Positions 1-6,071 of a stretch of DNA of 15,199 bases are shown here, piece after piece; position 1 is the stretch's first letter; each line of letters opens with the position of its first letter. The notes beneath the pieces are model-generated. The model was not told the origin of the DNA, made no database searches, and worked only from the letters and a program-made list of their open reading frames with translations. The position numbers and the translations under genes were made by a program. The stretch comes from Gammaproteobacteria bacterium (GTDB taxonomy: Bacteria > Pseudomonadota > Gammaproteobacteria > HTCC5015): positions 1-15,199 of the forward strand of contig JANQRI010000045.1 in the NCBI GenBank assembly GCA_028284675.1, given 5' to 3'.

Positions 1-1
1 C

Positions 2-1435
2 GGACAAATTAACCAGGTCAGCACCACGCATAACAGTCAAACGCAGATACTGGCCGATCCGATCACCTACCGGCCCTTTGGTGCCCTGCAGCAGGCGACG
101 CTGGGCAACGGCCTAATGCTGAACTATCATTACGACATGGACGCACGCTTAAGCCAGCAAACCACGGTCGGGATACACGAACAAACGTATGCCTACGATC
201 TGAACAGCAACATTAACCAGATCACCCGACCCTTGAACACAGTGGAAAACCAAACCCTCGATTACGATGCACTCGATCGATTAATCCAGGCTGACAGTCC
301 GGCGGCGAATCACAGCTACAGCTACGATCCCACCGGTAACCGCCAGAGTAAAACCGAAAACGGCCAAACCGAGACCTATAGTTACATTCAAAATACACAT
401 CGGTTAGAGGCCATCAGCGGCGCCCAAAATATAAATTACCAATACGATGCGGCGGGCAATTCCATCCAACGAAACAGTGATACATTTATTTATAATCAAG
501 CCGGGCGTCTCGCACGGATTGAAACTGCCAACCAAACCATCGAGTATCTGTATAACGCGCAAGGGCAGCGAACCCTCAAGCACATCACCGCAGGCAGTGA
601 CACACAAGTAACACTCTATGTCTATAACCTCGAAGGGTTACTGATTGCCGAACTGAATAACACCGGCGAAACACAGGTTGAATATGCTTACCTCAATAGC
701 CAGCCGCTGACCCAAATCAACGCAGCTAACGCTGAAATATATTACTACCATAACGATCATTTGGGCACGCCACAAAAACTCACTAACCAAAACCAGACAA
801 TTGTTTGGGAAGCAACCTACAGCCCATTCGGTCAAGCGACCGTCAATGAAGATCCGGACAACGACGGCAATACCGTCACACAAAACATACGATTTCCGGG
901 GCAATATTACGATCAGGAGACCGGGTTGCACTACAACTGGTTTAGATATTATGACCCCGGTAGTGGTAGATATATAACTTCAGATCCAATTGGTCTTGAA
1001 GGTGGCTTAAATACGTATACTTATGTTTTAAATAATCCTATTCGCAACATTGACCCAACTGGTCTTATTTGTATCTGGATTCAATCGACAGGTAGTTATT
1101 CATGCTACAACCCTCCGAGTAGTGAACCTTATGCTGAAGGAACTAGTTATTCAGGGCATGGTGTATGTGTAAATAATCCACTTTGCGAACATCAGAGGAA
1201 TTGGGGGCCTATTCCAAAAGGGTGCTATAAAGTTGAAGGACAGCCTGGAGACAGTCGAAGAAATTTAATGCCAATGTCTGGCACAAACACTCATGGGCGT
1301 GATGCATTTCAAATACACGGTGATTGGGCAAATCCTAGTGACCACCCTGAGCAGAGTGCTTCGAAAGGTTGCCCAATTATTAATAAAGACGATAGAAATC
1401 AAATACCGAATGGAGAAATATTCTGTGTTTTATAA
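2..1435 (+). CDS. RHS-repeat protein with Tlde1/DUF2778-like C-terminal toxin (5'-truncated by window)
   Basis: The frame is open from the window edge through the first in-frame ATG (116), so the gene starts upstream. It holds YD repeats (for example YSYDPTGNR, YQYDAAGN, YHNDHLGTP) and the RHS-associated core (FPGQYYDQETGLHYNW, RYYDPGSGRY, TSDPIGL) ending in DPTGL at about 1066. RHS proteins form a shell that carries a variable C-terminal toxin, usually delivered by type VI secretion or other export. The last 122 residues differ in composition (AT-rich, Cys-rich). They contain GPIPKGCY, then FQIHGD, then SKGCPI. The His (codon 1316-1318) and Cys (codon 1370-1372) are 18 residues apart, as in the L,D-transpeptidase-like Tlde1/DUF2778 family, which attacks peptidoglycan precursors or cross-links in the periplasm. 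The toxin call is by motif only. The next gene overlaps this end by 26 bp and encodes a lipoprotein, which fits a periplasmic target. Confidence 0.85.
   Translation, partial: GQINQVSTTHNSQTQILADPITYRPFGALQQATLGNGLMLNYHYDMDARLSQQTTVGIHEQTYAYDLNSNINQITRPLNTVENQTLDYDALDRLIQADSPAANHSYSYDPTGNRQSKTENGQTETYSYIQNTHRLEAISGAQNINYQYDAAGNSIQRNSDTFIYNQAGRLARIETANQTIEYLYNAQGQRTLKHITAGSDTQVTLYVYNLEGLLIAELNNTGETQVEYAYLNSQPLTQINAANAEIYYYHNDHLGTPQKLTNQNQTIVWEATYSPFGQATVNEDPDNDGNTVTQNIRFPGQYYDQETGLHYNWFRYYDPGSGRYITSDPIGLEGGLNTYTYVLNNPIRNIDPTGLICIWIQSTGSYSCYNPPSSEPYAEGTSYSGHGVCVNNPLCEHQRNWGPIPKGCYKVEGQPGDSRRNLMPMSGTNTHGRDAFQIHGDWANPSDHPEQSASKGCPIINKDDRNQIPNGEIFCVL
98..1066 (+). repeat. RHS core repeat, copy 1
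   Basis: This RHS core segment is closely repeated at 3342-4316, and partly at 5571-5912. Identity is highest in blocks: 521-579 is identical over 59 bases to 5647-5705, and the start of the segment (98-144) nearly matches 3342-3388. Similarity ends at the DPxGL codons, after which the tails are unrelated. Such copies are substrates for homologous recombination that swaps toxin tips. Confidence 0.85.
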
Positions 1436-2162
1436 ATCAATTGTTGGGCTATTGATTGGCTTTTTGGTTGCTTGCTCCGATGCGGAGCAAGCAACTAGTG
1501 CTAATGAAGCAATAGTTAATTTGCCGAAATCTGAAGAGCCAATATCAATGGAAAAAGCCCGTGAAATGGCGGAAGCTGTCGAGGAAGAATATTATGCCGA
1601 CAAACCAAAACCAGTAGCGCCTGCACCTCAGCCAAAAGAAAAAAGGCTAGACATAACGCATTTTTCTGTATCTGATTTTGTGATGGCTCAAACAAAGTTT
1701 AGTGAAATTAAATCAAAACTTGGTGATGCTACTTTTATTAGATTAAGCGGCGAGCATCACCCAGAAGAAAAGCAGGTGTGTTATATATCTGAAGTCGAAG
1801 GTGATGCGACGTTGGTTCTAATTGGCACAGGATTTTATTCTGGATATAAAGATTTTAACTCTATATCAGTTTATTCTGATAAAGAAACTTTTAAAAAGTT
1901 AGGCGCATGTTCGTCATCGCCCTTAATTAGCAAAGACATTGCTACGAGTAGTGGAATAAAACTTTTTGTCAGCATGGACGAACTCAGAACCATACTGAAT
2001 GGAGAAGGCACATTAGAAAGTGATCGTTTTGTTTATAAAGGCGGATACACCACTGAAAGCGATGATGGCAGGAAATATTATTATTACCAGAATATTGTTG
2101 CGGAAATGAATGATAAAAAAGAAGTGACCTATTTTAAGGTTAGTATGGAATATGAATTATAA
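1410..2162 (+). CDS. Putative lipoprotein immunity protein for the Tlde1-like toxin
   Basis: This 250-residue product is read from the ATG at 1410. The frame is open further upstream, but only the 1410 start puts a signal peptide at the N-terminus: a hydrophobic stretch of residues 10-21 followed by lipobox LVAC with Cys22. Ser at +2 predicts outer-membrane sorting. A charged, Pro/Lys/Glu-rich linker follows (about residues 35-75), then a folded domain with LGDA, VCYIS, LGACSSS and SGIKLFVS segments. The start lies inside the end of the RHS gene (26-bp overlap), suggesting translational coupling; no clear Shine-Dalgarno is seen. A lipid-anchored periplasmic protein beside a cell-wall-targeting toxin is the expected immunity arrangement. 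Function is inferred from position and localisation. I do not recognise a named domain with certainty, though the pattern of a VCY strand followed by a later Cys is familiar from RHS-associated immunity lipoproteins. Confidence 0.7.
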   Translation: MEKYSVFYKSIVGLLIGFLVACSDAEQATSANEAIVNLPKSEEPISMEKAREMAEAVEEEYYADKPKPVAPAPQPKEKRLDITHFSVSDFVMAQTKFSEIKSKLGDATFIRLSGEHHPEEKQVCYISEVEGDATLVLIGTGFYSGYKDFNSISVYSDKETFKKLGACSSSPLISKDIATSSGIKLFVSMDELRTILNGEGTLESDRFVYKGGYTTESDDGRKYYYYQNIVAEMNDKKEVTYFKVSMEYEL

Positions 2163-2351
2163 AACTTCCTCAGTCGTCAGGAAAAAACAACTCAATAGCT
2201 TTGCTTTTGTCATACGTCTATCGCGTGCTGAGGTTGCGGCGCTTGGAGAACTCATACGTGCGTTGATCAATCAATAACCGGGTCTTGTCGAGGTTGCTCT
2301 CGCTGACCCGGCTGCGTTGAATGTTGTTATCCAACCAACCGCAAAAATATC
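2163..2351 (+). other. Intermodule gap with no convincing + gene
   Basis: This is the join between module 1 and the next RHS remnant. At 2166-2183 a TTCCT/AGGAA inverted repeat surrounds an 8-base loop, too weak for a terminator call. On the - strand a short open stretch of about 40 codons ends at the stop in 2218-2220 and runs back to about 2340. It reads like the C-terminal piece of some coding gene (RSRVSESNLDK, DQRTYEFSKRR). It has no start and I cannot assign it. It is GC-richer than the toxin genes on either side, which suggests leftover foreign or core sequence. Confidence 0.4.
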
Positions 2352-2467
2352 GTTTATAACTGGTTCAGATATTATGATCCTAAACTTGGGCGATACATAA
2401 CCTTTGATCCGATTGGGTTAAATGGTGGATTGAATACTTATGCTTATGTAGGGAGTAATCCGCTGAT
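2352..2467 (+). pseudogene. RHS core tip remnant, frameshifted before its toxin
   Basis: One frame reads YNWFRYYDPKLGRYIT, FDPIGLNGG and NTYAYVGSNPL, the last 40 or so residues of an RHS core. It has no start codon or upstream RHS sequence. After NPL the frame runs into a stop at 2505-2507. The toxin continues in another frame beginning GAT TTT ACA GGC TTA (2465 onward), read as DFTGLSKD. Compared with the usual NPL-x-Y-I-D-P-x-G-L ending, this is explained by loss of about 10 bases between CT and GAT at 2464-2465. The tip is therefore a displaced, disabled end of a former RHS gene. Confidence 0.75.
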
Positions 2468-2548
2468 TTTACAGGCTTATCCAAAGATAGCATTACTGCT
2501 AGAATAGAAGCCCTTGCCGCCAAAGGAGACCTGCAGTCACTTCAAAAT

Positions 2549-2848
2549 TTGCACCAAAGTGGAATACTAAACCCCGCGCAACAAGCAATAGCAAAGCAAG
2601 CTATAACTCGCTTAAATAAAATTAATCATATTTTTAATAAAGCGGAGCATAAACTTGGTGACTTTGTCGAATCGTGTGGAAGTAATAGAAAAGCTTTTGA
2701 TAAACTCGAGCATGCATTTAAGAAGGTGGCCAAAGGTCGCTCTGACGGTGTTTTTGAAGCTAGCATTAATATTGATGGATTTAATATAACAGTCAGAGGT
2801 TCGGTTGTGAATGGTCTACCGAAAATTGGAACTGCTTTTGCGCCATGA
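2549..2848 (+). CDS. Orphan RHS C-terminal toxin domain, unassigned family
   Basis: The frame is open from the stop at 2456-2458. The original domain starts at about 2468 (TGLSKDSITARIEALAAKG), directly behind the broken RHS tip. The only start-like codon near the front is TTG 2549, with no clear ribosome site, so production as a free protein is doubtful. The domain is about 125 residues: an N-terminal helical part (NPAQQAIAKQAITR, NKINHIFNKAEHKLG) and a C-terminal beta-rich part (FEASINIDGFNITVRG, LPKIGTAF). The conserved-looking EHKL and IGTAF ends recall small RNase-like RHS or CdiA tips, but no catalytic set is certain. The stop overlaps the ATG of the next gene (ATGA), the usual toxin-immunity coupling. 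Confidence 0.6.
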   Translation: MHQSGILNPAQQAIAKQAITRLNKINHIFNKAEHKLGDFVESCGSNRKAFDKLEHAFKKVAKGRSDGVFEASINIDGFNITVRGSVVNGLPKIGTAFAP

Positions 2849-3228
2849 AAAAATTTAATGAAATTGAAAAATTAGTTATGGCAGCCTTGCTAAATGGTAG
2901 AAGCAAAGGCATCCAGTTATTACAGCATCAATATAACAACTCAACAATATCCAAAATCGAAGAGACTGATTGTGGTTTGTTCTTTTATTATACGGTGGAT
3001 GTTCATTTTAAAGAAAAATTCAAAACTGATGTTCAGTTTGGAGATATCGTTATTAAGTTCTCTAACGATGAAAATCTCTATGGCGCTGTTATTTTTGTCC
3101 AGCAAGGGTTTTTAAAGACGCTAGAATTATATAGCTATGGAGATACATGGCCAAAAAAAATGGAAGGAATATCAATTCATTACCTTAATAAAGAAAGGGA
3201 TTTTGCAAAACTTGAAGCGGCAGTGTAA
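2845..3228 (+). CDS. Putative cytoplasmic immunity protein for the orphan RHS toxin
   Basis: This is a 127-residue AT-rich gene whose ATG overlaps the toxin stop in an ATGA. There is no signal peptide or membrane segment, so it acts in the cytoplasm. The visible body is an N-terminal helix followed by beta strands: CGLFFYYTVDVHF, FGDIVIKFS, LYGAVIFVQQGFLKTLELYSYG and then DTWP. The hydrophobic strand with a LELYSYGDTWP end resembles small immunity proteins found behind RHS and CDI tips, but I cannot name the family. The role rests on the overlap and the context. Because the toxin's RHS carrier is broken, this gene may persist to protect against sister cells that still carry the toxin. Confidence 0.65.
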   Translation: MKKFNEIEKLVMAALLNGRSKGIQLLQHQYNNSTISKIEETDCGLFFYYTVDVHFKEKFKTDVQFGDIVIKFSNDENLYGAVIFVQQGFLKTLELYSYGDTWPKKMEGISIHYLNKERDFAKLEAAV

Positions 3229-3264
3229 ACCTCTGCTAAAACAGGATTGCGCAAAAGATCAATA

Positions 3265-3303
3265 GGGTCAGGCACTTTGATGTTACTTACTTAGGCACTG
3301 ACC
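3265..3303. repeat. REP-like inverted repeat at a module joint
   Basis: GGTCAG (3266-3271) and CTGACC (3298-3303) form a 6-bp inverted repeat around a 26-base loop. GGCACT occurs next to each arm (3271-3276 and 3294-3299). The left arm reads AGGGTCAGGCACTTTGAT, which resembles the REP-type sequences associated with RAYT transposases in gammaproteobacteria. The resemblance is from memory and unverified. It sits exactly where the second module ends and RHS-like sequence resumes at about 3310. Confidence 0.4.
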
Positions 3304-3341
3304 GACCAAGTCAGCTACCAGCTTTTCGGGGCAATAAAGTA

Positions 3342-4316
3342 ACGCTGGGCAACGGCTTAATGCTGAACTATCATTACGACATGGACGCGCGCTTAAGCCA
3401 GCAAACCACGGTCGGGGTACACGAACAAACCTATGCATACGATCTGAACAGCAACATCGAGCAGATCATCCAACCTCTAAATCCCAGCCAAAATCAAACC
3501 CTTAACTACGATACACTCGATCGCCTGATCCAGGCTGATCAAGGCAGCGGAAGCAACGTACTCAATTATGCGTATGACCCCACCGGCAACCGCCAGAGCA
3601 AAACCAACAACGGCCAAACCGACATGTACAGTTACATTCAAGGCAGCCATCGACTCGACAGCATCAACGGACATCAACCGCAAAACTACAGTTATGACCC
3701 AGCCGGCAACCCCATCCGACGCAACAGCGATACATTTATTTATAATCAAGCCGGGCGTCTCGCACGCATCGAAACTGCGAGTCAGACCATCGAGTATCGC
3801 TACAACGCCCAAGGGCAGCGGACCCTCAAATACATCACCGCAGGCAGTGATACACAAGCAACACTCTATGTTTATAACCTCGAAGGGTTACTGATTGCGG
3901 AACTGAATAACACCGGCGAAACACAGGTTGAGTATGCGTACCTGAATAACCAGCCGCTGAGTCAAATCAACGCAGCCAACGCCGAAATCTTTTACTATCA
4001 CAACGATCATTTGGGTGCGCCAGAAAAACTTACCAACAGCCAGGGCACGATTGTTTGGCAAGCAACCTACAGCCCATTCGGCCAAGCGACCGTCAATGAA
4101 GATCCCGATGGAGATGAAAATAATGTCACACAAAACATACGCTTTCCGGGGCAGTATTTTGATCAGGAGACTGGTTTACACTATAACTGGAATCGATACT
4201 ACGATCCGACAATAGGAAAGTATACCACTTCTGACCCGATTGGACTTGAGGGGGGAATCAATACTTATTTGTATGCAAACGCTAATCCGTTAAAGTACAT
4301 TGATCCGTATGGACTA
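3342..4316 (+). repeat. RHS core repeat, copy 2
   Basis: This is the second long copy of the RHS core, co-linear with 98-1066 and only a few bases different in length. Upstream of 3342, at 3310-3340, a short run still reads SYQLFGAIK, matching TYRPFGALQQ of copy 1. It is then put out of frame by an indel just before the ACG codon at 3342. Homology to the first copy is lost upstream of about 3310, marking the recombination edge. Confidence 0.8.
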
Positions 4317-4652
4317 AATGCAATTGTTCTTCCAAGGCCGATAGTGGTTCCAAGATCATCACCATTGCCGAATCAGCCGGTTGATCCCATAATTTTTCCA
4401 TTTGACCGAGAAAACCCTGATGGAGATAGTATTGATATTTCAGCACCGTGCCAATTAATTGAGGAAATACCGCTGGGTGAAGTTAAAGATCCTATAAGCC
4501 GATTTCCTAAAAAGAAAACTATCTGTATTTACCAATGCAAAGGGTTTACTTTTTCGCAACCAATAACTACGGGGCCGCTAGGTTGCCCTAAAGAAAAAAT
4601 ACCTAGTCCCGATGATCCTATTGTACCGATTGCCCAACTAGATTGTAATTGA
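3360..4652 (+). CDS. Displaced RHS tip with Pro/Cys-rich C-terminal domain of unknown activity
   Basis: The product has 430 residues from ATG 3360. The frame is open back to a stop near 3235 but offers no better start, and no ribosome site is visible. Residues 1-319 are RHS core (YD repeats, FPGQYFDQETGLHYNW, TSDPIGLEGG, ending DPYGL). An intact RHS protein is far longer, so this is a severed C-terminal portion that can serve as a recombination donor, or a silent cassette. Residues 320-430 are a different domain: proline-rich (VLPRPIVVPRSSPLP, PIIFPFD), then a compact Cys region (CIYQCKG ... GPLGCPKEK) and a final Asp/Cys end. Cys-Tyr-x-Cys tails of this kind are frequent on RHS proteins, but I cannot assign an enzyme. 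The stop overlaps the next gene, which supports a toxin-immunity pair. Confidence 0.65.
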   Translation: MLNYHYDMDARLSQQTTVGVHEQTYAYDLNSNIEQIIQPLNPSQNQTLNYDTLDRLIQADQGSGSNVLNYAYDPTGNRQSKTNNGQTDMYSYIQGSHRLDSINGHQPQNYSYDPAGNPIRRNSDTFIYNQAGRLARIETASQTIEYRYNAQGQRTLKYITAGSDTQATLYVYNLEGLLIAELNNTGETQVEYAYLNNQPLSQINAANAEIFYYHNDHLGAPEKLTNSQGTIVWQATYSPFGQATVNEDPDGDENNVTQNIRFPGQYFDQETGLHYNWNRYYDPTIGKYTTSDPIGLEGGINTYLYANANPLKYIDPYGLNAIVLPRPIVVPRSSPLPNQPVDPIIFPFDRENPDGDSIDISAPCQLIEEIPLGEVKDPISRFPKKKTICIYQCKGFTFSQPITTGPLGCPKEKIPSPDDPIVPIAQLDCN

Positions 4653-4984
4653 CTCCAGTGAAAAAAATAAATTTAAATATAACTAAAGCTGCGCAGAATA
4701 AGTTATTAAATCTTATTTCTAAGATTGTTGATTATGAGCCAATCGTGACAATTTTTTGGTCTGAAGAAGGGGTTGGAACCAAGCTTGCTAATGATGGCTC
4801 TGAAGTTTCAAAGGTAATAACACCTTGTTGGAATGTTGGTTTCCATGATAGTCAAAAGGTTCCAGGTGAATGGGTTATAGAGATTTCAGGGATTAAGTTT
4901 GTGTTTGATCAAGGCTTGATTTCTAGAAAGCTTCACAATAAAACACTAGATGTAAAAAATGATAATTTTTATATACTGTATTAA
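4649..4984 (+). CDS. Putative immunity protein with HesB/IscA-like pattern
   Basis: The product has 111 residues from TTG 4649, which overlaps the RHS stop. GTG 4658, in frame and three codons later, is the alternative start. It directly follows the Pro/Cys-rich RHS tail, the normal immunity position. The N-terminus (INLNITKAAQNKLLNLI) and the C-terminal half (EISGIKFVFDQG, then LHNKTLDVKNDNFYIL) follow the layout of HesB/IscA A-type carriers: a start of the form IxLTxxAxxxL, a GVKVVVD strand, and a final LDY segment. The three iron-sulfur cysteines of that family are absent; only one Cys, in TPCWNVG, is present. I read it as an A-type-carrier fold, if the match holds, turned to another use such as binding the toxin. 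No signal peptide. Confidence 0.55.
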   Translation: MTPVKKINLNITKAAQNKLLNLISKIVDYEPIVTIFWSEEGVGTKLANDGSEVSKVITPCWNVGFHDSQKVPGEWVIEISGIKFVFDQGLISRKLHNKTLDVKNDNFYILY

Positions 4985-5101
4985 ATTAGTTTCTAGAAAT
5001 CTAAAGGATTAAGCTCCTTTACCCTTGCTTGTGCCGCTCGTCAAATTAATTTATTGCATATAAGATCTTTCTATTTGCAAGATTAATAATTGAAATTTTT
5101 C
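4985..5101. other. AT-rich spacer with small inverted repeat
   Basis: AAAGGA (5003-5008) and TCCTTT (5015-5020) form a 6-bp stem with a 6-base loop after the immunity gene. No T-run follows, so I do not call it a terminator. The rest is AT-rich and could hold the promoter of the next gene, but no clear -35/-10 pair stands out. Confidence 0.3.
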
Positions 5102-5545
5102 ATGAAAAATGAATTTATAATTATTTCTAAGCTAGAGTTTGAGTCTAGCAAGGAAGAAAAACTATTCATGGATTTAGTGAAAAAAATATATGATAAAATT
5201 GAGTTAAAAATTTCGACTATCACTCCAGAAGTAGGGTTAGCTGATGTTTCCAAATCAAAAATAGATATTTCTGATGTTGCTAATAAATTCGTTGCGGACT
5301 TTAAAAACAAAGAAATTGTTGTAAGTGATATGCTTTGGTTAATAAATGAAGTTGCTATTGGCTCGTCTCCTGAAGGTTTGATGTTAAGTTTTTCATGCGA
5401 AGAAGAAAAATTTGAGCGTGCATTATATCGTACTCAAAAAGTATTAGATGCAATGGGGGCAAAAAAAGGAAAAGTGCTATGGGTGAGTTCAGGCGAAGAA
5501 AAATTCATGGAATTTGGGATTAAGAGGTTTGGCCCCTTAAATTAA
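5102..5545 (+). CDS. Unassigned small protein, probable orphan immunity gene
   Basis: This is a 147-residue, AT-rich cytoplasmic protein. ATG 5102 is preferred over the in-frame TTG at 5090; neither has a good ribosome site. It has an N-terminal beta strand (FIIISKLEF), a charged helix (SSKEEKLFMDLVKKIYDKI), a central part ending MLWLINEV, and a GLMLSFSCEEEKFERALYRTQKVLDAMG segment followed by KGKVLWVSSGEEKF. No signal peptide and no membrane segment. It follows a toxin-immunity pair but has no toxin of its own in front of it. By length, composition and place it looks like an immunity gene left behind when an upstream tip was lost, or a second gene acquired with a cassette. I do not recognise its family. 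Confidence 0.55.
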   Translation: MKNEFIIISKLEFESSKEEKLFMDLVKKIYDKIELKISTITPEVGLADVSKSKIDISDVANKFVADFKNKEIVVSDMLWLINEVAIGSSPEGLMLSFSCEEEKFERALYRTQKVLDAMGAKKGKVLWVSSGEEKFMEFGIKRFGPLN

Positions 5546-6027
5546 TGAGCTTGACTCTGCCCCTTTTTAATTATATGGCCGGCAATCCCATCAGCTGCAA
5601 TAACGACACATTCATCTACAACCCGGCTGGGCATTTGGCACGCATCGAAACTGCCAACCAAACCATCGAGTATCTGTATAACGCGCAAGGGCAGCGAACC
5701 CTCAAACACATCACTGAAACCGGTGTTCAACCCAATACAGAAACAGTGACAGCTTATATTTACGATCTTCAAGGGTTGCTAATTGCTGAGTTGGATGAGC
5801 AGGGCAATATCCTAACAGAGTACGCCTACCTCAACGGCCAGCCGTTGAGCCAAATCAACACGGCCAACGCCGAAGTCTTTTACTACCACAACGATCATTT
5901 GGGCACGCTGGAATTCCTCCGATTTTGTATACAACTACTCCGGGGTGATTGGACTTCCTTGGCAACGCTAGACACTTTGAAAACGCCAGCAGAAATCATA
6001 AAGGTCATGTCTTGCATTGCTGCATAG
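5545..6027 (+). pseudogene. Truncated RHS core fragment fused to an unrelated tail
   Basis: ATG 5545 overlaps the preceding stop (TAATG). RHS homology begins at about 5571 (NYMAGNPIS, where the other copies have NYSYDPAGNPI). It continues through DTFIYNPAGHLARIE and AYIYDLQGLLIAELDEQ to YYHNDHLGT at 5912. The rest of the core, including FPGQYYDQETG and DPIGL, is missing. From 5913 the frame reads into LRFCIQLLRGDW ... TPAEIIKVMSCIAA and stops. I cannot identify this 38-residue end; it may be the 3' end of another gene or read-through of non-coding DNA. With no start region, no toxin and a chimeric end, it is a dead RHS remnant that ends the array and abuts the convergent sigma-factor operon. 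Confidence 0.75.
5549..5569. repeat. REP-like remnant at a module joint
   Basis: The + strand reads GCTTGACTCTGCCCCTTTTT. Its complement (GGGGCAGAGTCAAGC) resembles the GGGGTCAGAGTC core of REP-type elements, and it also resembles the joint at 3265. A short imperfect direct repeat of GCCCCTT plus AATTA lies on either side (5532-5546 and 5560-5575). The RHS homology of the next fragment begins immediately after it. Family assignment is from memory only. Confidence 0.35.
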
Positions 6028-6071
6028 ATAATATAAATTTTAGTTGTTGAAATTTATTGACTGTGTGTCTT

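Noticed and set aside
1293..1409. Upstream extension of the lipoprotein frame to 1293
   Set aside because: It lies wholly inside the RHS toxin codons and would bury the signal peptide; ATG 1410 puts the lipobox in the right place.
3477..4133. Long open frames on the - strand inside the RHS cores (also at 404-931 and 5542-5772)
   Set aside because: They mirror each other across RHS copies only because the cores are repeats, and their composition is that of antisense RHS codons.
5925..5934. TTGTATACAA palindrome as a GntR-type operator
   Set aside because: It sits within the RHS remnant with no promoter or gene start nearby; a 10-base palindrome alone is weak evidence.
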